Shown: positions 16,787 through 25,065 of the stretch, piece by piece
Layout of the letters: every line of letters starts with the position of its first letter
Position numbering within the stretch: position 1 is the stretch's first letter
NCBI RefSeq assembly: GCF_007827975.1
Contig: NZ_VITT01000002.1
Length of the DNA stretch: 64,000 nucleotides
Reading direction: 5' to 3' (one strand)
From: Nitrospirillum viridazoti
GTDB lineage: Bacteria > Pseudomonadota > Alphaproteobacteria > Azospirillales > Azospirillaceae
The notes under the pieces: generated by a model
Told to the model about the DNA's origin: nothing
What the model saw: the letters and a program-made list of their open reading frames with translations, nothing else
Databases searched by the model: none
Program-made: the position numbers and the translations under genes

Positions 16787-16808
16787 TTTGTGCAACTAGT
16801 TGCACAAA
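16787..16808. promoter_or_regulatory. Operator palindrome 2 between fadH and padR
   Basis: A perfect 22-bp palindrome with the core TGCAACTAGTTGCA flanked by TTTG and CAAA. Its centre lies 37 bp from the centre of the first palindrome and 51 nt upstream of the padR start. Two sites serving two divergent genes fit autoregulation plus control of fadH. Confidence 0.7.
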
Positions 16809-16858
16809 GCCGGCCCGGCCGGGTACCGTCAGGGGCCGCGTTCTTGGATCGAGCCTTC

Positions 16859-17404
16859 ATGTCCCTGCCCCATGCCCTGCTGACCGCCCTGCTGGAACGC
16901 CCCTGCTCCGGTTCCGAACTGGCCGGCCGCTTCGACCGCTCCATCGGCTTTTTCTGGCAAGCGACGCACCAGCAGATTTACCGCGAGCTGAAACGGCTGG
17001 AGGAACTGGGCTGGATCACAGCCCTGGAGCCAGAGGCCGGCCGGGGCCGCAAGCGGGCCTATCAGGTGCGGCCGGCGGGGCGGGAGGAACTGCGCCGCTG
17101 GACGGGGGAGGCGCGGGAGCCCAAACCCCTGCGCGATGAGCTGATGGTGCGCCTGCGGGCGGAGGCGGTGATCGGCCCCACCGACCTGGTGCGTGACATC
17201 GAAAGCCGCCTGGCCCAGCACCTGCAAAAGCTGGCGCTGTACCAGCAGATCGAACGGCGCGACTTTGCGGACGACAGTCCCACCCGCCAGCGGGAATTGC
17301 AGCATCTGGTGCTGCAGGCCGGCGTGATGGCGGAGACGCTGTGGGTGGACTTCTGCCGCAAGGCCATCGCCGTGCTGGCGGCGGATGACCCAAACAAACC
17401 TTAA
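16859..17404 (+). CDS. PadR-family transcriptional regulator, 181 aa
   Basis: The N-terminal winged helix (MSLPHALLTALLERPCSGSELAGRF, then HQQIYRELKRLEELGWI and GRGRKRAYQVRPAGREEL) is typical of PadR. The C-terminal half is a helical dimerisation domain (Vir_act_alpha_C type). PadR proteins usually repress neighbouring genes and are released by small aromatic or lipid ligands. The start at 16859 begins the wing domain; the long upstream extension is antisense to fadH. Two palindromes in the divergent gap are its probable targets. The stop codon shares the four bases TTAA with the stop of the convergent antiporter gene. Confidence 0.88.
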   Translation: MSLPHALLTALLERPCSGSELAGRFDRSIGFFWQATHQQIYRELKRLEELGWITALEPEAGRGRKRAYQVRPAGREELRRWTGEAREPKPLRDELMVRLRAEAVIGPTDLVRDIESRLAQHLQKLALYQQIERRDFADDSPTRQRELQHLVLQAGVMAETLWVDFCRKAIAVLAADDPNKP

Positions 17405-18993
17405 CCCAGCCTCATCCGTGACGTGCTGGCCGCCATTTCCTGCAAGTCCAGCTCATATTCCAGGACGTGCAGCACGTCGTCATGGATGCGGCCGGTGCGG
17501 TGCAGGCGCAGCACCTCCGTTCGGCCGGCGGCGATGGTGGCCAGGATCACGTCGTAATGCTCGCTGCGGTCGGCGCTCAGTACGTCCCGCTCCTTGGAAT
17601 AGCGCTCGGCCACCCGAGCGCGGTGGGTGTACTGCTCCAGCAGGCGGGGATGGCGCACGCTGCCGTCGCCATTGTGGGCGCGGGCGCGCACCGCTTCCAG
17701 CTGGGCGGCGGCGACGGCGGCCATGGCCTGGGGTGCCGTCAGCACCGCACCCTGGTGCCCGGCGGATTTGTCCAGGCCCAGCCAGCGGATCAGCGGGCCC
17801 AGGCTGCTGCCCTGGATCAGCACGGTGCCCAGGATGACGGCGAAGGCGGCGGCCAGGATCAGGTCGCGCCCCGGCACCTCGGTGGGGATGGACAGGGCTA
17901 CGGCCAGGGTGACCACGCCGCGCATGCCGGCCCAGCTCAGCAACAGGGCGCTGGCGGGCGACCACAACGGCCGGCGCTTCACCAGCAGGCCCAGGATCTG
18001 CCCCACCCCTTCCGCCGCGAACACCCAGAGGAAGCGGCTGACCACCACGGTGCCCAGCACGGCCAGCACGGGCACAGCCAGGGTGCCCAGCGCGTGTTCC
18101 ACACCGCCCAGGCGGCTCATCACGCCGCGCAGCGACAGGCCGATCAGGATGAAGACCAGGGCCTCCAGCACGAAGACCATGACCTGCCAGGCGGCGGTGC
18201 CCATCAGGCGCACGCTGGCGGTGAAGACCTCATGCTGGTGCCAGCCCAGCACCAGGCCGGCGGCCACCGTGGCGATGACGCCGGAAACCCCCGCCGCCTC
18301 TCCCAGGATATAGGCGGCCCAGGGCAGCATGAAGATGGCGGTGATGGTCAGGTGCTCATGCTTCAGCCGGCGCAGGCCGCGAATCCAGAGATAGCCCAGC
18401 ACGCCGCCGACGATGACGCCACCCACCGCCAAGCCGGTGAAGGCCAGGGTGGCCTGGCCCAGGCTGAAGGCGCCGGTCAGCGCCGCGGCGATGGCGAAGC
18501 GGAACAGCACCAGGCCGGCCGCGTCGTTCAGCAGGCTTTCCCCCTCCAGCAGCACGACTAGGCGGCGGGGCAGGGTCACATGCTCCAGCACCGCCTTGGC
18601 CGCTACCGCGTCGGGGGGTGAGACCACGGCGCCGAGCGCGAAGCACACCGCCCAGGGCAGGTCCGGCACCAGCAGATGGGTGACGATGCCCACGGCCAGG
18701 GTGGTGAACAGCACGGCCCCGATGGCCAGTTGCAGAATGGCGGCCAGGTTGCGCCGGAACTCCCGCCAGACGGTGTAATAGGCCCCGTCCATCAGCAGCG
18801 GCGGCAGGAACAGTACCAGCACCAGATCGGGATCCAGGTCGAAGGCCGGCACGCCGGGCACGAAGGCCAGGCCCATGCCGCCGATGATCAGGGCCGCCGC
18901 CGGTGGCAGGCCTAGGCGGCCGGCCAGCAGCCGCAGGCCCAGGATGGCCACCAGCAGCAGCAGGATGAATTCGAACTGCCCGACGCTGCTCAT
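17401..18993 (-). CDS. CPA1-family Na+/H+ antiporter, 530 aa
   Basis: A multi-pass membrane protein with about 12 hydrophobic segments that exchanges Na+ (or K+) for H+ to control pH and salt. GAVVSPPDAVAAKAV and EGESLLNDAAGLVLF, with the conserved Asn-Asp pair, are the ion-binding motifs of NhaP-type CPA1 exchangers. A soluble C-terminal tail of about 110 residues (LEAVRARAHNGDGSVRH onward) fits the cytoplasmic regulatory domain of this group. ATG 18993 (MSSVGQFEFILLLL) begins the first membrane span; the longer frame upstream has no conserved features. It is convergent with padR and divergent from an AraC regulator. Confidence 0.88.
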   Translation of the reverse strand: MSSVGQFEFILLLLVAILGLRLLAGRLGLPPAAALIIGGMGLAFVPGVPAFDLDPDLVLVLFLPPLLMDGAYYTVWREFRRNLAAILQLAIGAVLFTTLAVGIVTHLLVPDLPWAVCFALGAVVSPPDAVAAKAVLEHVTLPRRLVVLLEGESLLNDAAGLVLFRFAIAAALTGAFSLGQATLAFTGLAVGGVIVGGVLGYLWIRGLRRLKHEHLTITAIFMLPWAAYILGEAAGVSGVIATVAAGLVLGWHQHEVFTASVRLMGTAAWQVMVFVLEALVFILIGLSLRGVMSRLGGVEHALGTLAVPVLAVLGTVVVSRFLWVFAAEGVGQILGLLVKRRPLWSPASALLLSWAGMRGVVTLAVALSIPTEVPGRDLILAAAFAVILGTVLIQGSSLGPLIRWLGLDKSAGHQGAVLTAPQAMAAVAAAQLEAVRARAHNGDGSVRHPRLLEQYTHRARVAERYSKERDVLSADRSEHYDVILATIAAGRTEVLRLHRTGRIHDDVLHVLEYELDLQEMAASTSRMRLG

Positions 18994-19249
18994 GATTCCC
19001 CAACGGTTTTCCAGCAAAATATTTATCTGAACGAACGGTTGGCACGGTAGGGGGCGGAGGCCGGCCGTTCTTGTCGGATGCGCGTGGATTTGAACGATAG
19101 TCCCGCCAAAACGGCGGGATGGTGGAAGGGATGCCGGCGACGGTTCGGCCCCGCCCTTGTCTTTCGACAAGCCGTCCCCAGCGGCTGTAGTCTAGTTGGG
19201 CGCCCCCTTCGGGGGGAAGCGGGATCGCGCCAACCTGATGGGGGAGATC

Positions 19250-20116
19250 ATGCCGGATACACACCCGGCCTTACCGCGCGCCACCGGCCTGCGGGCGGGC
19301 GACACGCAGGTTCTGCGCCTGAGCCAGGACCACCCCGCCAGCCGCGACCGGCAGGACATCCCGTGCCTGGACATGTTCTCCGTCATCGTCCAGCTGCGCG
19401 ACTTCGCCCGGCATGAGCTGTGGCGCGGCGGCCGCCTGGTCTTTGCAGGTGGGCACTCCCGCATGGCCTTGTCCGTCACCCACCTGGGGGAGGGCTGGGC
19501 CTGCCGCCACCTTTCATCCTTCGACAATGTCCGCGTCCAGATTCCGCGCGCCAGCCTGGACGCACTGTCCGAAGAACTGGAGCGCCCGGCCGTCAGCGGC
19601 TTCGCCCGCGCGCGGAGCACGGTGGACCCCGTGGCCTATGGCCTGGTGTCCGCTCTGTTGCCCGCGCTGGACGTGCCGGACCGGGGCAACCGCCTGTTCG
19701 TGGACCAGGTGATCCTGGCGCTGACCATCCACGTGGCCCAGACCTACGGCGGCATGGCCCCGCTGGCGCCGCCGGGCGGCCGGCGCATGGGTGGCCTGTC
19801 GCAATGGCAGGAGGCGCGGGCCAAGGAGTTCCTGACCACCAACCTGGGCGATGACGTGGCCATCGCCGAGGTGGCGGCCGAATGCGGTCTGTCGCGCAGC
19901 CACTTCATCAAGGCCTTTCGCGAGACCACGGGGCAGACGCCCTACCGCTGGTTGCTGGACCATCGTGTGGCCCGCGCGCGGGAGCTGCTGCGCGGCCCCC
20001 AGTCCATCGCCGAGATCGCGCTGGCCTGTGGCTTCGCCGACCAAAGCCACCTGACCCGCGTCTTCGCCGCCACCACGGGCATGCCCCCGGCGGCTTGGCG
20101 GCGGCGGCAGGGATGA
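19250..20116 (+). CDS. AraC-family transcriptional regulator, 288 aa
   Basis: The C-terminal 100 residues contain the two helix-turn-helix motifs of AraC/XylS proteins: VAIAEVAAECGLSRSHFIKAFRETTGQTPYRWL and SIAEIALACGFADQSHLTRVFAATTG. The N-terminal half is a ligand-binding or dimerisation region without a clear cupin motif. The start is uncertain: ATG 19250 has GGGGAG only 3 nt upstream, while ATG 19238 has no good site. It is divergent from the antiporter gene across a 256-nt gap that holds no other gene, so it may regulate that gene, but its target is not proved. Its stop is 1 nt from the convergent parE stop. Confidence 0.85.
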   Translation: MPDTHPALPRATGLRAGDTQVLRLSQDHPASRDRQDIPCLDMFSVIVQLRDFARHELWRGGRLVFAGGHSRMALSVTHLGEGWACRHLSSFDNVRVQIPRASLDALSEELERPAVSGFARARSTVDPVAYGLVSALLPALDVPDRGNRLFVDQVILALTIHVAQTYGGMAPLAPPGGRRMGGLSQWQEARAKEFLTTNLGDDVAIAEVAAECGLSRSHFIKAFRETTGQTPYRWLLDHRVARARELLRGPQSIAEIALACGFADQSHLTRVFAATTGMPPAAWRRRQG

Positions 20117-20117
20117 A

Positions 20118-20429
20118 TTAAGGGGTATCGTCCTTGAAGTGGGCTATGACATCACGATGCCCTTCGAACACGTTCACGATTTCGACGTTGTCAGGGCCGT
20201 ATCGAAAGAAGATCACATAACCCTTGAAGGCGAAGCTGCGGATATCCGGGCGCAATTCGGGACGCGCGCGGCCCAGTGTGCCGGGCAGAAGCGCGAGTTT
20301 CCGGCACTGGTGCCGCAGCATGTCGACAAAACCAAGGCCCGCGGAAAGGCTGCCGCTTTCCGTGGTTATAAATTCGAGGATGTCCACCAAGTCCCTTGAC
20401 GCGGAATCCAGGAAGACGATCTGGCGCAC
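20118..20429 (-). CDS. parE: ParE/RelE-family toxin
   Basis: This 103-aa basic protein has the ParE layout: an N-terminal helix (SASRDLVDILEFITTESG), LPGTLGRARPELRPDIRSF, and a C-terminal beta sheet (YVIFFRYGPDNVEIVNVFEGHRD). ParE toxins inhibit DNA gyrase. RelE-type mRNA cleavage is the alternative, but catalytic RelE residues are not obvious. The GTG start follows directly on the antitoxin stop (TGAGTG), which indicates translational coupling. The pair is a self-contained addiction module inserted between a regulator and the aldose epimerase gene. Confidence 0.85.
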   Translation of the reverse strand: MRQIVFLDSASRDLVDILEFITTESGSLSAGLGFVDMLRHQCRKLALLPGTLGRARPELRPDIRSFAFKGYVIFFRYGPDNVEIVNVFEGHRDVIAHFKDDTP

Positions 20430-20675
20430 TCAGTAGCCAGCTTTCGTCAGTTCAGCCGCCTTGGCGTCCAACATCCGCGTCAAGTCATCCTCAGTGTTGT
20501 GTCCACCTGCGGCAATGGATGCGTTCAAGGTGTTGCGGAGTGCCTGCAATTTGGCCTCGCGTTCCTCCACCAGGCGCAGCCCCTCGCGCACGACCTCGCT
20601 AGCGGACCCATAACGGCCGCTTTTGACGATGTCTTCGACAAATCCTTCCCAGCGTTCGCCGACGGAAACATTCAT
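20430..20675 (-). CDS. parD: ParD-family antitoxin, 81 aa
   Basis: The N-terminus (MNVSVGERWEGFVEDIVKSGRYGSASEVVREGLRLVEERE) is a ribbon-helix-helix DNA-binding domain of the ParD/CC2985 type. The C-terminus is a flexible helix that wraps the toxin. ATG 20675 is favoured because GGAGG lies 8 nt upstream; the ATG at 20681 sits too close to it. The protein should repress its own promoter, and a perfect 10-bp inverted repeat at 20695-20725 is the likely operator. Confidence 0.86.
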   Translation of the reverse strand: MNVSVGERWEGFVEDIVKSGRYGSASEVVREGLRLVEEREAKLQALRNTLNASIAAGGHNTEDDLTRMLDAKAAELTKAGY

Positions 20676-20694
20676 GACCATGTCCTCCTATCCG

Positions 20695-20725
20695 GCGCAT
20701 TTTAGGGCTATGTCATAAAATGCGC
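20695..20725. promoter_or_regulatory. Probable ParD operator
   Basis: GCGCATTTTA (20695-20704) and TAAAATGCGC (20716-20725) form a perfect inverted repeat separated by 11 nt. The site begins 20 nt upstream of the parD start, where autorepression by ParD (alone or with ParE) is known to act in this family. Confidence 0.65.
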
Positions 20726-20744
20726 AATTAATGCTATCGGAGGA

Positions 20745-21863
20745 TCACCGCCCCACCGTAAACACATAACGGGTGGTGGAGTGGAAGGTTTGGCCCGGTC
20801 GCAGGGTGGTGGACGGGAAGGACGGGTGGTTGGGGCTGTCCGGGAAGTGTTGGGATTCCAGGGAAAAGCCGTGGGTGGGCACGCCGTTCAGGGCGGGCGG
20901 CTTGGCCGGCAGGTAGAATTGCAGGCCAGGCTCGGTGGTGTAGACCTCCATCATGCGGCCGGAGGCCGTGTCGGTCACCGTGGCCACGGGGGTCTTCAGG
21001 CTGGGGGCGGACAGGACGAAGTTCTGATCCATGCCGCCGCCGCCCAGGATGGCGCTGAACCCGGTGGAGTGGCGCAGGTCGAAGCGGGTGCCGTCCACCG
21101 GCTTGACGCTGCCGTCGGGGATGGCGTCGGGGCTGGTGGGAGTATAGCGGTCGGCGGCGATGGTGACGGCCTGGCCGGTCATGGGCTGGCCGGCGCCCGC
21201 CAGGTTGAAGAAGGAATGGTTGGTCAGGTTGACCACCGTCGGCTTGTCGGTCTTGGCGGCGTAATCGATGGTGACGATGGCCTGATGGTCTTGCCGGGTC
21301 AGATGATAGGTCACGCTCACATCCATCGTGCCGGGGAAGCCCATTTCCCCATCGGCCGAGACATAGTGGAATTCCACGCCGTCGCGCACGGCCTTGGCCT
21401 CCCACACCCGGCTGTCGAAGCCGTTGGACCCGCCGTGCAGGGTATGAGGTCCCAGGTTGCGATCCACCTGGTAGGTCTTGCCGTCCAGCGTGAAGGCGCC
21501 GTTGGCGATGCGGTTGGCGAACCGGCCGATGGAGGCGCCGGCCATCACCCAGAAATCCGTCAGCTTGTCCGGTGTGTCGGGCAGGATCAGCACGTCCGAC
21601 CAATGACCCTCGCGGTCGGGCAGCTGCAGCGACACCATGCGCGCGCCATAGGTGGACAGCGTCAGGCGGGCGATATCGTTGGTGACGGTCAGCGTCTCCG
21701 TCTTCTCCCCACCTGGGGCGGTGCCCCATGGCGCCCGGTCGACAGTGGTGTGTCCAACGGGGGTGTGCTCGACAGGGGCGGCCAGTGCGGGATTTCCCGA
21801 GAGCCCGGCCAGCAAGGCGGCCGTCATCGCATATTGGGCGTACACCCGCTTGGTCCTGTTCAT
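20745..21863 (-). CDS. galM: Secreted aldose 1-epimerase (mutarotase)
   Basis: The enzyme interconverts alpha and beta anomers of hexoses. Active-site motifs are present: HTLHGGSNGFDSRVWEA, VNLTNHSFFNLAG with the catalytic His, and ESQHFPDSPNHPSFPSTTL with the catalytic Glu. An N-terminal signal peptide (AMTAALLAGLSGNPALAAP) places it in the periplasm, unlike the usual cytoplasmic GalM, so it probably prepares sugars for uptake or for periplasmic oxidation. The length of 372 aa fits signal peptide plus domain. The 5' region carries a GntR/LacI-like palindrome. Confidence 0.9.
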   Translation of the reverse strand: MNRTKRVYAQYAMTAALLAGLSGNPALAAPVEHTPVGHTTVDRAPWGTAPGGEKTETLTVTNDIARLTLSTYGARMVSLQLPDREGHWSDVLILPDTPDKLTDFWVMAGASIGRFANRIANGAFTLDGKTYQVDRNLGPHTLHGGSNGFDSRVWEAKAVRDGVEFHYVSADGEMGFPGTMDVSVTYHLTRQDHQAIVTIDYAAKTDKPTVVNLTNHSFFNLAGAGQPMTGQAVTIAADRYTPTSPDAIPDGSVKPVDGTRFDLRHSTGFSAILGGGGMDQNFVLSAPSLKTPVATVTDTASGRMMEVYTTEPGLQFYLPAKPPALNGVPTHGFSLESQHFPDSPNHPSFPSTTLRPGQTFHSTTRYVFTVGR

Positions 21864-21892
21864 GTTTCCTCCCTTTTATCGCCGCACGGCAT

Positions 21893-21904
21893 GTTACCGG
21901 TAAC
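21893..21904. promoter_or_regulatory. LacI/GntR-like operator upstream of the aldose epimerase gene
   Basis: GTTACCGGTAAC is a perfect 12-bp palindrome with a central CG, 30 nt upstream of the galM start. It resembles the ATGTTACC half-sites recognised by LacI-family sugar regulators such as GntR. No LacI-type gene lies in the window, so the regulator must be elsewhere. Confidence 0.5.
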
Positions 21905-21961
21905 TATAGCGGCGGTCGGGAGGAAGCGCGAGGCCCTGACGCTGCGCATTGAAACTCTTGC

Positions 21962-22657
21962 TTACCGTCCTGCTGGCGTCACAGGGCTAGCCTGGACGTC
22001 GCCCGTCACCAGGACACCGATGAAGGCGATGACCGGGGGCACGACGAAGGCCCATTCGCGCACCACCAGGAACAGGCCGGCGGCGGCGGCACAGCCGAAG
22101 GCGAAGCCGATGACGCTGGCCGACATCTTGCCCAGGCGGCCCTTGGCGGCGGCCCGCGCCTCCGCCGGTACGCCGCGCATCAGGTCGGCCAGGTCAATCA
22201 TGATCTGGGTGGTGGTGCCGGTCATCAGGGTGGTGGGCGGCGTCGTGCTCATATGGGCGCGGTGCATGCCGTTCTGCAGGGCCATGGCGGTGACCAGCAC
22301 CATGCCCGTCACGATGGCGGGCAGGGCGTCGCCGTCATGGAAGGGGCCGAAGTGGATGGCCAGGGCGGCGCCGGCGGCCAGCAGCAGCATCTTCAGCAGC
22401 AGCAGGGTGCGCAGGATGGGCACCTGACGCCGTTCCAGCCCCGCGCAGAGGAAGCGCGACAGGATCACCACCACGCAGAACACCGGCAGGGCCAGCAGCT
22501 TGGCCCCGGCGCCCGACGTGCCCAGCACCAGCGAGGCGCCGAAGGTGACGAAGTTGCCGGTGACATGGGCGGTGAACAGCCCCTGCAAGGCCAGGAAACC
22601 GGCGGTGTCGACATAGCCGCCGTTGACGCTCAACAACACGGGCAAACCCTGTTTCAT
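21962..22657 (-). CDS. DUF1275 (YoaK) family membrane protein, 231 aa
   Basis: The protein has about six hydrophobic segments and the family pattern GGYVDTAGFLALQGLFTAHVTGNFV near the N-terminus, then MALQNGMHRAH and TTPPTTLMTGTTTQIMIDLADL. The function of DUF1275 proteins is unknown; a transport role is often supposed. ATG 22657 (MKQGLPVLL) was chosen because upstream residues run into the preceding gene. The gene begins 4 nt after the porin stop and is the last of a seven-gene reverse operon. Confidence 0.82.
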   Translation of the reverse strand: MKQGLPVLLSVNGGYVDTAGFLALQGLFTAHVTGNFVTFGASLVLGTSGAGAKLLALPVFCVVVILSRFLCAGLERRQVPILRTLLLLKMLLLAAGAALAIHFGPFHDGDALPAIVTGMVLVTAMALQNGMHRAHMSTTPPTTLMTGTTTQIMIDLADLMRGVPAEARAAAKGRLGKMSASVIGFAFGCAAAAGLFLVVREWAFVVPPVIAFIGVLVTGDVQASPVTPAGR

Positions 22658-22661
22658 GGCC

Positions 22662-24101
22662 TTACCATCCCAGTTTGACTTCAATGCCCAGATAATCGCT
22701 GTCATGCCCGCCGGCGCGGCGCAAGGTGTCGCCGATGGCGTAGTGCACCGCCTCCACCGCCGTGGTCAGGTTGGCCGTGACGGCATAGTCCGCGCGCAGC
22801 TGGCCGTAAACGCCGGTCCAGGGGGTGCCCTTGCCGGCGGTGCCGGGCACGGCGTTGCTGGGCTGGACATAGACGGCGTCGGCCGTCGTCTGCCGCCACA
22901 GCAGGCCCGCCGCCGTCATCAGGCTCAGCTTCGGCATCGGCTTCACCGTCAGCGACGGCTTCAGGTGGATCAGGTTGGCATAACCGGTGTAGCCGGCCAG
23001 CGCGAAGTAATAGCCGTTGGGGAACAGCGGGTTGAAGGTGCCCAGCCGCCCGTCGCCCGGCCGGTCGTCACCCGAGGCGGCGTCCGCTTGCAGGCCCAGG
23101 CGCGGCGTCCAGACGACGTCGTTCAAGGTGTAGCCGGTCAGGGCGCCGACCGCCCAGGACCCCACCGCTTTGGGGCCTACCGACCCCCACTGGGCCATGC
23201 CCTCCACGTCCCAATCGAAGCCGGCTGCCCCGCCTGCATAGCGCAGGTCGAAGATGTCGCGCCGCTCCAGCCCGCTGGCGTCCAGGTATTTGGCGGTGTC
23301 GTTCTGGTAGCGGGAATAGTAGGCGGACAATTCCCCGGGGCCCACACCGGCATGCTCCACACGGATGCCGCCATATTGCAGGTGGGTGTTGGAATAGTCG
23401 TCGAACGGCTCCCCCGTGCGGTACTGCACCGGGTGGCTCCAGAAACTGATGATGCGCCAGGGAGCGGTCTCCACGTTCACCCACACGGCGTCGAAGGCCT
23501 GGCGCACATTGGGTCCGTCGCGGGTGGAAACGAAGCGCTGGCGATCGAAGCCCATCTCCTGCCGGCCGGCGCGCACCTTCACGGTGATGTCGTCGGTGAG
23601 GTCGCCGCTGTAGGCGACGAAGGCCTGGCGCAGATCGGCCTGGTTCTGGTCGGCCGGCGTCAGGGTGGTCTTGTCGAAGGCGCGCGCGTCCTCGAACTGG
23701 CCGAACAATTGCCAATGGCCGTCGATGCGCAGGTCCATATGGGTTTGCAGGCGCTGGATGACATAGCTATCGCCCTTGCGGCCCCCGATGCCGAACAGCG
23801 GCGCCTCATTGTCCTCGAACCGCTCGCGCAGGGTCAGGCCCAGCGACAGGTAGGTTTGAGCATCAGTGGCATCCAGCGGGATGTACTTCAGCCCGTCCAG
23901 CGGCTCGGTGCGCAACGCCGGATTGGCCAGGGCCGACCAATCCTCCTGCCATCGGTTGGATTTGATGGCCGGGCGGGTCGCGGCCGGGGCCGCGGGCGTT
24001 TCTATCGTGTCATCCTCCTGTGCCCTGGCGCTGGCGGTAACCGCACAGGCCAGGGCCAGGGTACCCAGGGTGAGCATGCCCTGGGTAAAGGGGGATGCCA
24101 T
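22662..24101 (-). CDS. Alginate-export-type outer-membrane porin, 479 aa
   Basis: A signal peptide (LTLGTLALACAVTASARAQ) is followed by a beta-barrel pattern of alternating aromatic strands ending in an aromatic C-terminus (DSDYLGIEVKLGW), as expected for an outer-membrane protein. Segments such as LSLGLTLRERFEDNEAP, QLFGQFEDARAF and LRQAFVAYSG match the alginate-export (AlgE-like) porin family. It probably passes a small organic acid or oligosaccharide across the outer membrane. Context suggests it delivers the substrate of the amidohydrolase/isochorismatase operon. ATG 24101 was chosen because the signal peptide begins there. Confidence 0.82.
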   Translation of the reverse strand: MASPFTQGMLTLGTLALACAVTASARAQEDDTIETPAAPAATRPAIKSNRWQEDWSALANPALRTEPLDGLKYIPLDATDAQTYLSLGLTLRERFEDNEAPLFGIGGRKGDSYVIQRLQTHMDLRIDGHWQLFGQFEDARAFDKTTLTPADQNQADLRQAFVAYSGDLTDDITVKVRAGRQEMGFDRQRFVSTRDGPNVRQAFDAVWVNVETAPWRIISFWSHPVQYRTGEPFDDYSNTHLQYGGIRVEHAGVGPGELSAYYSRYQNDTAKYLDASGLERRDIFDLRYAGGAAGFDWDVEGMAQWGSVGPKAVGSWAVGALTGYTLNDVVWTPRLGLQADAASGDDRPGDGRLGTFNPLFPNGYYFALAGYTGYANLIHLKPSLTVKPMPKLSLMTAAGLLWRQTTADAVYVQPSNAVPGTAGKGTPWTGVYGQLRADYAVTANLTTAVEAVHYAIGDTLRRAGGHDSDYLGIEVKLGW

Positions 24102-24157
24102 CACGTGCCGACGGCACAGGCGTGATGAAGGGTGCCGTCGGCGGAGCATGACGGGTC

Positions 24158-25051
24158 TTAGGACGCGCTGTGGATTTCGGCGACGTAGCCGCCGGGGAAC
24201 TGCACCACCACGGCCTTGCGGTGGTCGGCGGTGTAGGGCTCCGCCACCACGGTCACGCCGGCGGCCTTGGCCTTGGCCAGGGTCTCATCCAGGTTCTTGA
24301 CCTCATAGCCCGTCATCTCCCGGCCATAGGGCCAGGGCAGGTGGCCATCGGTGACCAGGACGGTCATCTTGCCGAAGGCGCTTTCGATACGGACACGGCG
24401 GTAGGTGTCGTTGGGACGGCCGATTTCCACGCCCGGGGCCTTGGCATCATCGGACACCACCTTGCCATGGCTGAAGGCCACCCAGTCCTTCACGAACTCC
24501 TTCACTTTATGGGCGGAAACGTAGACGCGGTTCTCCGGCACGGTTTCGAAGGCGGTGTAGTTGGGCGTCGTGGTGTGCCAGTACAGCTGCATGTTCACGC
24601 CACCCGGCCACTGGATGACGGTGTCGCGGCCGATGGGGTCGGGGAAGGGCTCCACCAGCACGTCGGCGCCGGCGGCGACGGCGGCCTTGGTCGCCACGTC
24701 CATGTCGGTCACCAGATAGCCCGTGCGCTCCGCGCCGAAGGGGTAGGGGATGGGGGTCTTGAAGCCGAACAGGGAGACGGTGCCCACCGGCGTCTGCAGC
24801 AGCTGCGACGTGGTGCTGCTGGGCGTCGGCGTGACGGTGGCCACCACCTGCTTGGTGCTCTGCCCGCCAAAGGTGGCGAGGAAGCTGGCGACGAACTTGT
24901 CGACATCCTCCACCGCCACATAGACGTGGGTGGTGTCGTACTGCGGCGCCACGGCGACGGCCGGGCTGGCGGAGCTGGCCGCCTGCGCCGCCAGGGGCAG
25001 GCCTAGGCAGGCACCCATCAGCAGGGCGGCGGCATAAGAACGGATACGCAT
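24158..25051 (-). CDS. Secreted VOC (glyoxalase-like) fold protein, 297 aa
   Basis: A signal peptide (AAALLMGACLGLPLAAQAA) precedes two paralogous halves, each with a beta-alpha-beta-beta-beta pattern of the vicinal oxygen chelate fold (DTTHVYVAVEDVDKFVASFLATFGG; NRVYVSAHKVKEFVKDWVAFSHG). Export of a VOC protein is unusual, because most are cytoplasmic dioxygenases or lyases. Metal-binding residues could not be placed with confidence. ATG 25051 has GGGAG about 9 nt upstream. The neighbouring porin and DoxX genes suggest a periplasmic step in the same pathway. Confidence 0.75.
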   Translation of the reverse strand: MRIRSYAAALLMGACLGLPLAAQAASSASPAVAVAPQYDTTHVYVAVEDVDKFVASFLATFGGQSTKQVVATVTPTPSSTTSQLLQTPVGTVSLFGFKTPIPYPFGAERTGYLVTDMDVATKAAVAAGADVLVEPFPDPIGRDTVIQWPGGVNMQLYWHTTTPNYTAFETVPENRVYVSAHKVKEFVKDWVAFSHGKVVSDDAKAPGVEIGRPNDTYRRVRIESAFGKMTVLVTDGHLPWPYGREMTGYEVKNLDETLAKAKAAGVTVVAEPYTADHRKAVVVQFPGGYVAEIHSAS

Positions 25052-25065
25052 CGGAAAGGCTCCCA

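Noticed and set aside
20781..22427. A 548-residue plus-strand frame across the epimerase and DUF1275 genes
   Set aside because: It is antisense to two genes with recognisable motifs and runs through their intergenic palindrome.
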